This document shows, piece by piece, positions 7,413 to 14,885 of a stretch of DNA of 44,332 nt. The stretch covers positions 1-44,332 of the forward strand of contig JBNJGC010000002.1 in NCBI GenBank assembly GCA_051747405.1, in the 5' to 3' direction. Under the pieces are notes generated by a model. It was not told the origin of the DNA and did not search any database. It saw only the letters and a list, made by a program, of their open reading frames with translations. The position numbers and the translations under genes are program-made. How positions within the stretch are numbered: the stretch's first letter is position 1; the number at the start of each line of letters is the position of its first letter. The DNA is from JAPHTQ01 sp051747405 (GTDB taxonomy: Bacteria > Pseudomonadota > Gammaproteobacteria > Thiohalomonadales > Thiohalomonadaceae).

Positions 7413-8342
7413 TCAGGGCCTTACCAGGCGGAACAGCTCGTGGTGCTCACGCACCTGCTCGGCGGTGAGCAAGAAGACACCCTCGCCGCCGCGCTCGAAC
7501 TCCAGCCATAGGAACGGCACCTCGGGCAGCAGCTCTTCCAGCGCCTCACGGCTATTGCCCACCTCCACCACCAGAATACCGTGCGGCTCGAGGTGGAACA
7601 TCGCCTCGTAGAGGATAGTGAACACCAGATCCAGCCCGTCCTTGCCGGCGGCCAGTGCCAGCTCCGGCTCGTGGCGGAACTCATCGGGCAGGGCATTCAT
7701 ATCCTGCTCATCGACGTAGGGCGGGTTGCTGAGAATGACGTCGTAGCGCGTCCCCTTGAGTGAGTCGAACAGATTCGATTGAACCGCCCGCACCTGCTCC
7801 TCCATGTCGTAGCGCTCGATGTTGATGCGTGCCACATCCAGCGCCTCGGCGGAGATATCGGCGGCATCCACCAGCGCATCGGGAAAGGCCGCGGCACAGG
7901 TGATGGCGATGCAGCCGCTGCCGGTACAGAGATCCAGCACGCTGTGGACCTGCTCGGGCTGGAGCCAGGGCTGGAACTGCGCCTCGATTAGCTCGATGAT
8001 CGGTGAGCGCGGGATCAGCACCCGTTCGTCCACATAGAAGGGGATGCCGCCATACCACGCCTCGTGGGTCAGGTAGGGCGCAGGCAGCCGCTCTTCGATA
8101 CGGCGGTTGATGATCTGCACCACACGCCGGCGCTCCGGCTCGGTCAGGCGGCTGTCGAGATAGGCCTCCCCCACCTGCGGCGGCAGATTCAGGGTGTGCA
8201 GCACCAGATAGGCGGCCTCGTCGAGGGCGTTGTCGGTGCCGTGGCCGAAGAAAAGCTCCGAGGCGTTGAAACGGCTCCAGCCCCAGCGGATGAAGTCGCG
8301 GATGCTCCTCAGGTCATTGACCGGCTGCTCGGTAGACATCAT
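7413..8342 (-). CDS. prmB: ribosomal protein L3 N5-glutamine methyltransferase
   Basis: PrmB methylates a glutamine of ribosomal protein L3 using S-adenosylmethionine. The 309-residue length and N-terminal helical domain fit PrmB rather than PrmC (about 280). The SAM-binding motif is VLDLCTGSGCIAI and the catalytic loop is LSNPPYVDEQ, the NPPY signature of the HemK family. The start has two consecutive ATGs; the first (8342) overlaps the mog stop as TGATG, showing translational coupling. Downstream are hairpin repeats, then hemN. Identification is firm; substrate choice rests on family resemblance and the neighbouring aroC. Confidence 0.95.
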   Translation of the reverse strand: MMSTEQPVNDLRSIRDFIRWGWSRFNASELFFGHGTDNALDEAAYLVLHTLNLPPQVGEAYLDSRLTEPERRRVVQIINRRIEERLPAPYLTHEAWYGGIPFYVDERVLIPRSPIIELIEAQFQPWLQPEQVHSVLDLCTGSGCIAITCAAAFPDALVDAADISAEALDVARINIERYDMEEQVRAVQSNLFDSLKGTRYDVILSNPPYVDEQDMNALPDEFRHEPELALAAGKDGLDLVFTILYEAMFHLEPHGILVVEVGNSREALEELLPEVPFLWLEFERGGEGVFLLTAEQVREHHELFRLVRP

Positions 8343-8896
8343 CAGGCCTGGGGCCGCTTGGCGTGTTTAGGGCGAAAGGCCTGGCACACCGCCTCGTCGG
8401 TCTCCAGATAGGGGCCCTCGATGAGATCGATACAGTAGGGCACCGCCGGGAAGACAGCGTTGAGACAGTCGTCGATGGCCGAGGGCTTACCGGGCAGATT
8501 GAGGATCAGGCTCTGACCGCGGACCCCCGCGGTCTGGCGCGAAAGGATGGCGGTGGGGACGATCTTGAGCGACTCCAGACGCATCAGCTCACCAAAGCCG
8601 GGCATCATCTTCTCACACACCGCCTCGGTCGCCTCGGGGGTGATATCGCGCGGCGCCGGACCGGTGCCGCCGGTGGTCACCACCAAAGAGCAATCCTCTT
8701 TGTCGCAGAGGGTTTTGAGCGCAGTCTCCACCTGGTCGCACTCATCCGGCACCACCCGCGGCACCGCCTCCCAGGGGGAGCGGAGCGCCCGCTCCAGCCA
8801 CGCGCGGATGGCCGGACCGCCCTGGTCTTCGTATTCGCCGCGGCTGGCGCGATCGGAAACGGTGACAATACCAATGCGTACCTTCTGTTGTGTCAT
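8342..8896 (-). CDS. mog: molybdopterin adenylyltransferase
   Basis: Mog adenylylates molybdopterin before molybdate insertion in molybdenum-cofactor synthesis. The 184 residues are close to E. coli Mog (195). Visible motifs are IGIVTVSDRASRGEYEDQGG at the N-terminus, VVTTGGTGPAPRDITPEAT in the middle (the MoaB/Mog pterin-binding signature), and NLPGKPSAI near the C-terminus. The closely related MoaB is the main alternative, but the extended C-terminal part favours Mog. The start ATG at 8896 has a TATAAT 37 bp upstream. The stop overlaps the prmB start by one base. It implies molybdoenzymes elsewhere in the genome. Confidence 0.9.
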   Translation of the reverse strand: MTQQKVRIGIVTVSDRASRGEYEDQGGPAIRAWLERALRSPWEAVPRVVPDECDQVETALKTLCDKEDCSLVVTTGGTGPAPRDITPEATEAVCEKMMPGFGELMRLESLKIVPTAILSRQTAGVRGQSLILNLPGKPSAIDDCLNAVFPAVPYCIDLIEGPYLETDEAVCQAFRPKHAKRPQA

Positions 8897-8932
8897 CTAA
8901 CCACCATATTTCGGAATGTTCGAATGTGCGCC

Positions 8933-8938
8933 ATTATA
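8933..8938 (-). promoter_or_regulatory. candidate -10 element for mog-prmB
   Basis: A perfect TATAAT on the minus strand, 37-42 bp before the mog start. The -35 region at normal distance (CTGCAA) is poor. It is the best promoter match in the mog upstream region. Confidence 0.5.
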
Positions 8939-9002
8939 CCCTGCCCGTTCTCCTCTTGCAGTGCCCACCGACACAACCCGGGCTATAGACAGCGCAGAGG
9001 CG

Positions 9003-9021
9003 TACCGCAAGGGCGCAAAGT
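9003..9021 (+). repeat. dispersed CCGCAAAGGCGCAAAG unit, copy 2
   Basis: Matches 2117-2135 at 17 of 19 positions. It lies in the 237-bp interval between mog and the radical-SAM gene, in which I see no gene. Confidence 0.45.
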
Positions 9022-9133
9022 ACGCCGAGTTCATATGGACGGGTGCGATTGAGCCGCGCTATCCGACGATCAATCGACCTGCCAAAAATGTGGGAATCCC
9101 TTTGCGATCTGAGCGCCTATGCGCTGATAGATC

Positions 9134-10249
9134 TCAAGCATAATCGGCCAGCCGCACCGCTTGGCGCCGGCTGCCCCAGCTGCCGGGCCGGGCCTCGAAC
9201 ACCCCGGCACAAGGCGTGGTGCACTGGTTGCACCGGCCCTCGGCGGTGAGATTCCAGTCGCTCAGTACATACCAGTCGCGACCGATCAGACGCTGACCGC
9301 AGTGGTGGCAGTAGGTGCTCTCCCCCGCCTTGTCGTGGACGTTGCCCGTGTAGGCATAACGCACGCCGTTTTTCATGGCGATCTCACGGGCGCGGGTCAG
9401 GGTCGAGGGGGGCGTCGGCGGCACATCCTGCATCTTAAAATCGGGGTGAAAGGCGGTGAAGTGCATCGGCACCTCCGGCCCCAGCTCCCTAACCACCCAG
9501 CGGGTCATGGCGTCGATCTCCTCATCCGAGTCGTTCCAGCCGGGGATGAGCAAGGTGGTGGTCTCCACCCAGACATCGGTCTCGTGCTTGAGGTAGATGA
9601 GTGTATCGAGCACCGGTTGCAGGTGGCCGCCGGTGAGTTTGAGATAGAACTCCTCAGAAAAACCCTTCAGGTCCACATTGGCCGCATCCATCCACTGATA
9701 GAACTCGCGGCGCGGCGCTTCGCAGACGTAACCGGCGGTCACCGCCACCGACTTGATACCCCGCTCGCGACAGGCGCGGGCCACATCGATGGCGTATTCG
9801 TGGAAGATCACCGGGTCGTTGTAGGTGTAGGCCACCGAGCGCGCGCCCAGCTCTTCTGCGGCGCGGGCGATCAGCGCCGGACTGGCGGCGTCGGCCAGGG
9901 TGTCGATCTCGCGCGATTTGGAGATATCCCAGTTTTGACAGAATTTGCATGCCAAGTTGCAGCCGGCGGTACCGAAGGAGAGCACCGGCGTGCCCGGCAA
10001 AAAGTGGTTGAGCGGCTTCTTCTCGATGGGGTCGACGCAGTAGCCGCTGGAGCGACCGTAGCTGGTCAAGACAACCTTCCCGCCCAGATTGGCGCGCACG
10101 AAACAGAGCCCCCGCTGCCCCGCCTTGAGCTTGCAGTAGCGCGGGCAAAGGTCGCACTGCACCCGCCCGTCGGCCAGCGCATGCCAGTACTGGGTCTCCA
10201 CTACCGTGCCCGGGGGCAGCTCCCCCTCCACCACCGCTTTATCACTCAT
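9134..10249 (-). CDS. amrS: AmmeMemoRadiSam system radical SAM protein
   Basis: A 371-residue radical-SAM enzyme. The cluster motif GTAGCNLACKFCQNWDIS has C97, C101 and C104. It is preceded by a Cys-rich N-terminal segment (C32, C35, C39 and C49 in CDLCPRYCK...GLC) and followed at the C-terminus by two CxxC pairs (CHHCG and CNQC) that may bind zinc. This layout, like that of pyruvate-formate-lyase-activase relatives, is characteristic of the radical-SAM member of the AmmeMemoRadiSam group, and its two partners lie just across a divergent promoter region. The ATG at 10249 is chosen over 10288 because AGGAGT sits 7 bases ahead. To my knowledge the reaction is not firmly established. Confidence 0.93.
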   Translation of the reverse strand: MSDKAVVEGELPPGTVVETQYWHALADGRVQCDLCPRYCKLKAGQRGLCFVRANLGGKVVLTSYGRSSGYCVDPIEKKPLNHFLPGTPVLSFGTAGCNLACKFCQNWDISKSREIDTLADAASPALIARAAEELGARSVAYTYNDPVIFHEYAIDVARACRERGIKSVAVTAGYVCEAPRREFYQWMDAANVDLKGFSEEFYLKLTGGHLQPVLDTLIYLKHETDVWVETTTLLIPGWNDSDEEIDAMTRWVVRELGPEVPMHFTAFHPDFKMQDVPPTPPSTLTRAREIAMKNGVRYAYTGNVHDKAGESTYCHHCGQRLIGRDWYVLSDWNLTAEGRCNQCTTPCAGVFEARPGSWGSRRQAVRLADYA

Positions 10250-10285
10250 AGTCCACTCCTGTGCCTCTCGATGCCGGCGTGCTAC

Positions 10286-10298
10286 CAACTTAAAGTTG
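10286..10298. promoter_or_regulatory. 13-bp palindrome between divergent amrS and amrB
   Basis: CAACTT-A-AAGTTG is a perfect inverted repeat with a one-base centre, midway in the 108-bp divergent region. A possible amrB promoter (TTGCAA and TATATA, spacing only 15 bp) lies just to its right. Position and symmetry suggest an operator, but no regulator gene is adjacent. Confidence 0.4.
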
Positions 10299-10357
10299 CA
10301 ACCACACGCAACAGGTTATATAGATTACCCAATGAGTGTAGCAATGGAGTGGCCGAA

Positions 10358-11149
10358 ATGAGTATTGTCCGCGAACCCGCCGTGGCCGGGATGTTCTACC
10401 CCGACGACCCGGCAAAACTGCAGCAGATGGTGGCGGGTTTTCTCGCCGAGGCGGATGTGCCCGCTGCGGCCCCCCCGCCCAAGGCGATCATCGCCCCCCA
10501 CGCCGGCTACCCCTACTCCGGGCCGGTGGCGGCCAGCGTCTATGCCCGGCTACGTCCCATTCGCGACAAGATTCGCCGTGTGGTGCTGCTGGGGCCTTCG
10601 CACCGAGTCGGCTTTCTCGGCCTGGCCACCAGCAGTGCCGACGCCTTTCGCACGCCACTGGGGGAGGTTCCGCTGGACAGCACGGCGATCGCCCAGGTCT
10701 CGGCCCTGCCCCAGGTCCATGAGCTGGACCAGGCCCACATGCTGGAACACAGTCTGGAGGTACAACTGCCGTTTTTGCAGGAGACGCTGGGCGAGTTCAG
10801 CCTGGTACCGCTGGTAGTGGGCGATGCCAGCGCCGACGAGGTGGCCGAGGTGCTGGAGCAGCTCTGGGGCGGGGAGGAGACGCTGATCGTGATCAGCTCC
10901 GACCTCAGCCACTACCACGACTACGAGACTGCCCGCTCTATGGATAGCGCCACCTCCGAGGCGATCGAACAGCTACGCCCCGATGCCATCGGTTATGAAT
11001 GTGCCTGCGGTCGCAACCCGGTCAACGGCCTGCTCCGCGTGGCCAAACGCAAACACCTCCACGCCGAAACGCTGGATCTGCGCAGCTCCGGCGACACCGC
11101 CGGTCCACGTGACCAGGTGGTCGGTTACGGCGCCTACCTCATCCACTGA
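10358..11149 (+). CDS. amrB: AmmeMemoRadiSam system protein B (MEMO1 family)
   Basis: A 263-residue MEMO-like protein, distantly related in fold to class III extradiol dioxygenases. Conserved elements are EPAVAGMFYPDDP near the N-terminus, IIAPHAGYPYSGPVAA (H48), LLGPSHRVGF (H82), SSDLSHYHDY (H185) and ECACGRNPVNGLL (C217). H48, H82 and C217 correspond in pattern to the metal-binding residues reported for human MEMO1. The ATG at 10358 begins the family-like MSIVREPAVAG; the much longer open frame leftward is antisense to amrS and is not used. The next gene starts 2 bp after the stop, so the two are co-transcribed. The biochemical role in bacteria is unknown to me. Confidence 0.93.
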   Translation: MSIVREPAVAGMFYPDDPAKLQQMVAGFLAEADVPAAAPPPKAIIAPHAGYPYSGPVAASVYARLRPIRDKIRRVVLLGPSHRVGFLGLATSSADAFRTPLGEVPLDSTAIAQVSALPQVHELDQAHMLEHSLEVQLPFLQETLGEFSLVPLVVGDASADEVAEVLEQLWGGEETLIVISSDLSHYHDYETARSMDSATSEAIEQLRPDAIGYECACGRNPVNGLLRVAKRKHLHAETLDLRSSGDTAGPRDQVVGYGAYLIH

Positions 11150-11151
11150 CT

Positions 11152-11718
11152 ATGCTTGAGCCTCAGGATCAACAGCAGCTGCTGGCACTTGCCGAACGCG
11201 CCATCCGCCATGGCCTCGACTATGGCCGCGCCCTGTCCGTAGAGAGCAAAAGCTACCCCAAAACGCTGCAACAGCCCGGGGCCTGCTTCGTCACCCTCGA
11301 ACGCGGTGGTCAACTGCGCGGCTGTATCGGTTCCCTCTCGGCCCACCGCCCTCTGGTGGAGGATGTGGCGGAGAACGCCTGGGCCGCCGCCTTCGCCGAT
11401 CCGCGCTTTGCGCCGCTGCGGGAGGAGGAGCTGGCGGGGCTGGAGATCCATATATCGGTACTAACCCCGGCCGAACCGATGCGGTTCGAGTCGGAACAGG
11501 ATCTATTGGCCCAGCTACAGCCGGGAGTCGATGGCCTGGTGCTGGAAGAGGGGTTGCGCCGCGGCACCTTCCTCCCCTCCGTGTGGGAACAGCTGCCGAC
11601 ACCGGAGCTGTTTCTCCGCCACCTCAAACAGAAGGCGGGGCTGCCGCCCGACTACTGGTCAGAGACACTGAAGGTCAGCCGCTACACCACAGAGAGCTTC
11701 GGCACGGCCATTCGCTGA
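11152..11718 (+). CDS. amrA: AmmeMemoRadiSam system protein A (AMMECR1 family)
   Basis: A 188-residue AMMECR1-domain protein. The near-invariant LRGCIGS motif is at about residues 59-65, inside GACFVTLERGGQLRGCIGSL, followed by the DVAENAWAAAFADPRFAPL segment and a C-terminal GTFLPSVWEQLPTPELFLRH block typical of the family. It starts 2 bp after amrB and ends 8 bp before the convergent pentapeptide gene. With amrB and the divergent radical-SAM gene it completes the three-part AmmeMemoRadiSam set. A modifying role acting with the radical-SAM enzyme is inferred from their constant association; the substrate is unknown. Confidence 0.93.
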   Translation: MLEPQDQQQLLALAERAIRHGLDYGRALSVESKSYPKTLQQPGACFVTLERGGQLRGCIGSLSAHRPLVEDVAENAWAAAFADPRFAPLREEELAGLEIHISVLTPAEPMRFESEQDLLAQLQPGVDGLVLEEGLRRGTFLPSVWEQLPTPELFLRHLKQKAGLPPDYWSETLKVSRYTTESFGTAIR

Positions 11719-11726
11719 ATCGCAGG

Positions 11727-12590
11727 CTAACGCCTGGCCGGAATACAGCGACCGACCGAGTCGGGCATACAGAGTGTGACTTCATCCATGATCGCATAGC
11801 CCAGCTTAGCCCCCTCAAGCCTGGCACCACCGAGTCGGGCGTCCGTGAGGTCGGCATAGCTGAGATCGGCCTGGCGCAGATCCGCCGACTGCAGCTCGCT
11901 GCCGCGCAGGTCGGCACCGGTAAGCCGGGCGCCGCGGAGGTTGGCCCCGCGCAGATTACTGGCGCTGAGGTTGGTATAGGCGAGATCGGCGCCGGCGAGG
12001 TTGCTGGCCCGTAGCACCGCCCCAGCGAGATTGGCATTTCGCAGCGTGGCGCCACTGAGATCCTGATTCTCCAGCCGGCGCCCCTGCATCAGGCAGTTAC
12101 TCCAATTAACGCCCGCCGCCGGCGCGGCATCGCACTGCGGCAGGTCCGGCGCCACCCCTTCAGGGAGCAGAAAGGGGATCACCACCACCGCCGCCACCAG
12201 CGCCAGCGCAATCAGATAGGCGCCCACTGGGCGGGGGCGGCGGGCAGGCAGCTGGGGGTGGTAGACCTCCTCCTCCAGCAGCAGCTCATCCTCCACACCC
12301 TGGGCCTGATCCAGCGGCACAAACAGCTCGGGGTGCTCCTCCACCCAGCGTCGGGTCGCCTCAAGCCGCCGGCGCTCCCTGTCGCTGAGCGAGGCTGCCT
12401 GAAGGCGCTTCTCCGGCAGCACCTCTGGGATCTCCCGGAGGGTGTACCAGCGTGTCTTGTCACGACTGATCTCATCCTCCGGCACCAGCCGACGAAGCAA
12501 CAGGTAGCGGGCGATCTGCCAGGCGGGAAAGGGCCCGACCGCCTCGCCGTGAAAGCGTAAATACCACTGCTGCCCCTGGCTCTCGCCCAT
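11727..12590 (-). CDS. membrane-anchored pentapeptide-repeat protein with GYF-like N-terminus
   Basis: A 287-residue protein in three parts. Residues about 9-55 (WYLRFHGEAVGPFPAWQIAR onward) resemble a bacterial GYF_2-type domain. One membrane helix lies at about 123-142 (GAYLIALALVAAVVVIPFLL). The rest (about 171-272) is some 20 pentapeptide repeats of the A(D/N)LxX type (for example GADLAYTNLSASNLRGANLR), which should fold as a right-handed quadrilateral beta-helix. Cysteines flank the repeat block (C153, C166; C274, C282). The basic stretch before the helix puts the GYF-like part in the cytoplasm and the repeats in the periplasm. The start is ATG 12590; the frame stays open upstream to 12722 but without domain-like sequence. 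Function is unknown. Confidence 0.85.
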   Translation of the reverse strand: MGESQGQQWYLRFHGEAVGPFPAWQIARYLLLRRLVPEDEISRDKTRWYTLREIPEVLPEKRLQAASLSDRERRRLEATRRWVEEHPELFVPLDQAQGVEDELLLEEEVYHPQLPARRPRPVGAYLIALALVAAVVVIPFLLPEGVAPDLPQCDAAPAAGVNWSNCLMQGRRLENQDLSGATLRNANLAGAVLRASNLAGADLAYTNLSASNLRGANLRGARLTGADLRGSELQSADLRQADLSYADLTDARLGGARLEGAKLGYAIMDEVTLCMPDSVGRCIPARR

Positions 12591-12705
12591 ACAATGCCTC
12601 GTCTGCTCAAACCGTCGTGGGTACGTCCCGCTCTGTGCGTTTACCCGCTGTCGCGTATACTGCACGATAGTACGGCCAAATCCGCAACAACTCCAGCACA
12701 GGCAG

Positions 12706-13866
12706 ATGCAGATATCCGGCACCAGCGGTCACACCCCACAGCTACAACTCAGCCCCAGCGCCGACAGACCGTCGGGGCTGTCACTGCGGAGCGGGGAGGC
12801 CGTTACCGCCACGGTACGCCACAGCGACGGGACGGGTAAGCTGACCCTGGAGATCGGCGGCAAGCTACTGGCGGCCACCACCAACTTGCGCCTCGTCGCC
12901 GGCATGCAGCTCCAGCTTCAGGTGGAGAAGTCCGCCGGTGAGACCCTGCTCAGGCTCACCGAAAGCACCCGTGAGCAGCTCATCCAACAGCAGGCCCTGC
13001 GTCAGACCCTGCCGCGTCAGGAGCCGTTAAAACCCCTACTGGAGCGTCTGATCCAACTCCCTGGGGGCGGCGTCGAAAACCGCCCCACCCAATCCACTCA
13101 AGCCCACCCACCCCAGCAGCTGTCCCCACAGCTGGGCAGACTGTTAGCGGCACTGCCCACCCTGGCACGGCTGGGCAGTGTCGAGGGGTTGCAGCAGGCG
13201 CTCAGCGGCTCCGGACTCTTTCTGGAGGGCAACCTGCTGCGCCCCAAGCCGGCGTCGGCACTACAGGGGGATGTGAAGAACGCCCTGCTGCAACTGGCCC
13301 GCTCGATCCGCCACGAGCTGGGCCAACAGGGGAGCGGCAAGGACCGCCCGGGCAGCGGCGAGGGGTTGGGGCGTGAGGCCCTTCAGTCACTCCTGCGGCA
13401 GGTGGAGTCGGGGGTATCGCGGATACAGCTCAACCAGCTGAGCAACCTCGCCACACAGGGACAAGGCAGCGAGGAGCGGCAGACGCTGACTCTGGAGCTG
13501 CCGCTGTTTCACCCGCAGCAGCGTGAACTGGAGATGCTGCGCCTGCGTATTCGCCGCGGCGACGGTGCTCGGCGCAGCGGCGCCGGAAGCGACTGGTCGG
13601 TGACTGTGCGGCTTGAACCGGCAGGCTTCGGCGCCATCCATGCGGTGGTCTCCCTGGCCTCGGGCAAGATCTCCACCACCTTCTGGTGCGAACAGCCGCA
13701 GACCGGGGAGCTGTTTCAGCAATCCCTGCAGCAGCTGCAGGAGCGTCTTGAGGAGCAGGGGCTGGAGGTGGGTCGTTGCAGCGCCCTGGTGGGGCAGCCA
13801 CCCTCGGAGGTGGTGCTGGAGGAGCCCGATGCGGGGCTGCAAGGGGTGATCGATACACGGGTATGA
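12706..13866 (+). CDS. FliK-like flagellar hook-length control domain protein
   Basis: A 386-residue, Gln- and Leu-rich protein. The C-terminal part (about 255-375) matches the Flg_hook (FliK C-terminal) pattern: LTLELPLFHPQQRELEMLRL, WSVTVRLEPAGFGAIHAVVS, and a final FQQSLQQLQERLEEQGLEVG helix. The long N-terminal half is low complexity, as in FliK proteins. In FliK this C-terminal domain contacts FlhB to switch export specificity. Here the next gene, overlapping by ATGA, is a detached FlhB C-terminal domain, which strongly links the two. Whether this is the only FliK or a second paralogue cannot be told: no fliK lies upstream of fliL in this window. Confidence 0.8.
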   Translation: MQISGTSGHTPQLQLSPSADRPSGLSLRSGEAVTATVRHSDGTGKLTLEIGGKLLAATTNLRLVAGMQLQLQVEKSAGETLLRLTESTREQLIQQQALRQTLPRQEPLKPLLERLIQLPGGGVENRPTQSTQAHPPQQLSPQLGRLLAALPTLARLGSVEGLQQALSGSGLFLEGNLLRPKPASALQGDVKNALLQLARSIRHELGQQGSGKDRPGSGEGLGREALQSLLRQVESGVSRIQLNQLSNLATQGQGSEERQTLTLELPLFHPQQRELEMLRLRIRRGDGARRSGAGSDWSVTVRLEPAGFGAIHAVVSLASGKISTTFWCEQPQTGELFQQSLQQLQERLEEQGLEVGRCSALVGQPPSEVVLEEPDAGLQGVIDTRV

Positions 13867-14144
13867 AACGGCGCAACAACGACAAATCGGCCATCGCCCT
13901 GCACTATGATGAGAAGAACGCCCCGCGCATCAGCGCCAAGGGCAGCGGCGAGCTGGCCGAGCAGATCATCGCCCTGGCCAAAGAGCACGATGTCCCGCTC
14001 CATGAGGACGGGGAACTGGCCGCCCTGCTCTCACAACTGGAGCTGGGTGAGGAGATCCCGCGCGAGCTCTACCTGGCGGTGGCGGAGGTGCTCGCCTTCG
14101 CCTACATGCTCACCGGCAAGCTACCTGGGGAGAAGCCGGAGTGA
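13863..14144 (+). CDS. free-standing FlhB C-terminal domain protein (FhlB-like)
   Basis: A 93-residue protein aligning with the cytoplasmic C-terminal domain of the full FlhB at 28372-29535. Compare SAIALHYDEKNAPRISAKGS with FlhB YAVALRYTSTEMSAPVLVAKGS (first 20 residues shown here of each region in outline), then ELAEQIIALAKEHDVPLHED with DLVASRIRGLAAEHEVPILS, then EEIPRELYLAVAEVLAFAY with EPIPEGLYRAVAQVLAYVY. It has no membrane part and no NPTH autocleavage site, so it resembles the fragment left after FlhB cleavage. Translation is coupled to the FliK-like gene (ATGA overlap). A role in export-specificity switching is likely from family and context but untested here. Confidence 0.88.
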   Translation: MKRRNNDKSAIALHYDEKNAPRISAKGSGELAEQIIALAKEHDVPLHEDGELAALLSQLELGEEIPRELYLAVAEVLAFAYMLTGKLPGEKPE

Positions 14145-14212
14145 ACCGCTGAGCAACCCGACGAATCCACTCCAAACTTAATCCCAGGTAGCCTTTTGGG
14201 AGCGGATGCGCT

Positions 14213-14239
14213 TCGCAAACTCCGCGCACCATTGGGGTA
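14213..14239. repeat. REP-like element, diverged copy
   Basis: Begins GATGCGCTTCGCAAACTCCG and resembles the hairpin at 2276-2301, retaining TGCGC/GCGCA arms. It lies between the convergent ends of the FhlB-like gene and the motility operon, the usual place for such elements. No T-run terminator is visible. Confidence 0.5.
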
Positions 14240-14264
14240 TTGGCTGCAGCGGAACGGCGGTAAG

Positions 14265-14675
14265 CTACTGCCCCCGCTCCATGCGGTGCATCATGGTGAC
14301 CAGCTCCGCCTCGCCGCGGCTCAGGTCGCAGATATCCATGATCTCCTCCAGCGAGGCCCCCTTCTGCGCCAGCTTCACGGCTTGGTCATAGGCGCGCTCA
14401 TCAGGCTCGGCGTAGACCATCTGCTCCTGCCGGCTGCCCAGCTCCTGCTGCCGCTGCTGCACCTGCTTGAGCCCCTGCTCCAGCCGCCCGACGCGCTCGC
14501 CCACCTGCACCGCTGCGTTGCACAGCGCCCGCAGGTCACTCTGCATGGTCTCCTGCTGTCGCTCCAGCTGCTGCCACTGCTGCCTGAGGCGCATTGCCAG
14601 CAGCGCCAGGCCCAGCAGTGCCAACGCCGCAAGCAGCAGCGCCGCCAGGGCCAGTACGGGGGTCAACTCGGCCAC
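14265..14675 (-). CDS. DUF2802-like membrane-anchored protein
   Basis: A 136-residue protein: one N-terminal membrane helix (about residues 6-27), a coiled coil (about 30-85, QQWQQLERQQETMQSDLRAL and onward), and a C-terminal helix-turn-helix-like segment (YDQAVKLAQKGASLEEIMDI, then CDLSRGEAELVTMMHR). This architecture matches the DUF2802 protein that ends the che locus in Pseudomonas and relatives. The start is GTG at 14675, fixed by an ideal GGAGG six bases ahead. It is the last gene of the leftward motility operon. A link with chemotaxis arrays is inferred only from position. Confidence 0.8.
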   Translation of the reverse strand: MAELTPVLALAALLLAALALLGLALLAMRLRQQWQQLERQQETMQSDLRALCNAAVQVGERVGRLEQGLKQVQQRQQELGSRQEQMVYAEPDERAYDQAVKLAQKGASLEEIMDICDLSRGEAELVTMMHRMERGQ

Positions 14676-14690
14676 CGCCGACCTCCGTCA

Positions 14691-14873
14691 TCAGACATAG
14701 ACATCGATGCCACCCTCTTGCTCCCCCTCGTCCCTGCCCGGCTCGCTCTCCGGGTCCTGTTGATCCTGCTCGTCACGCTCTTTTTTGCGCTCATCGTCCC
14801 GCTTCGCTGGTCGCTCCTGCGGTGCCGGCGGAATAGGTGGTGTGCCCGGATTGATTCGGTCGATATCCGCCAT
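14691..14873 (-). CDS. small charged protein in the che operon
   Basis: A 60-residue, very hydrophilic protein rich in Glu, Asp, Arg, Pro and Gln (KRDDERKKERDEQDQQDPES), with no hydrophobic core, so probably disordered. I do not recognise a family. It fits tightly between cheW (12 bp) and the DUF2802-like gene (15 bp) in the same direction, which favours a real gene. The ribosome site is weak and overlaps the cheW stop (GGAG). It could be a filler frame in GC-rich DNA, but the spacing argues against that. Confidence 0.55.
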   Translation of the reverse strand: MADIDRINPGTPPIPPAPQERPAKRDDERKKERDEQDQQDPESEPGRDEGEQEGGIDVYV

Positions 14874-14885
14874 GGCCGCACGGAG

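Noticed and set aside
9161..10357. Long plus-strand open frame joined to the 5' side of amrB
   Set aside because: It is antisense to amrS, has His/Val-rich shadow composition, and the MEMO family start is MSIVREPAVAG at 10358.
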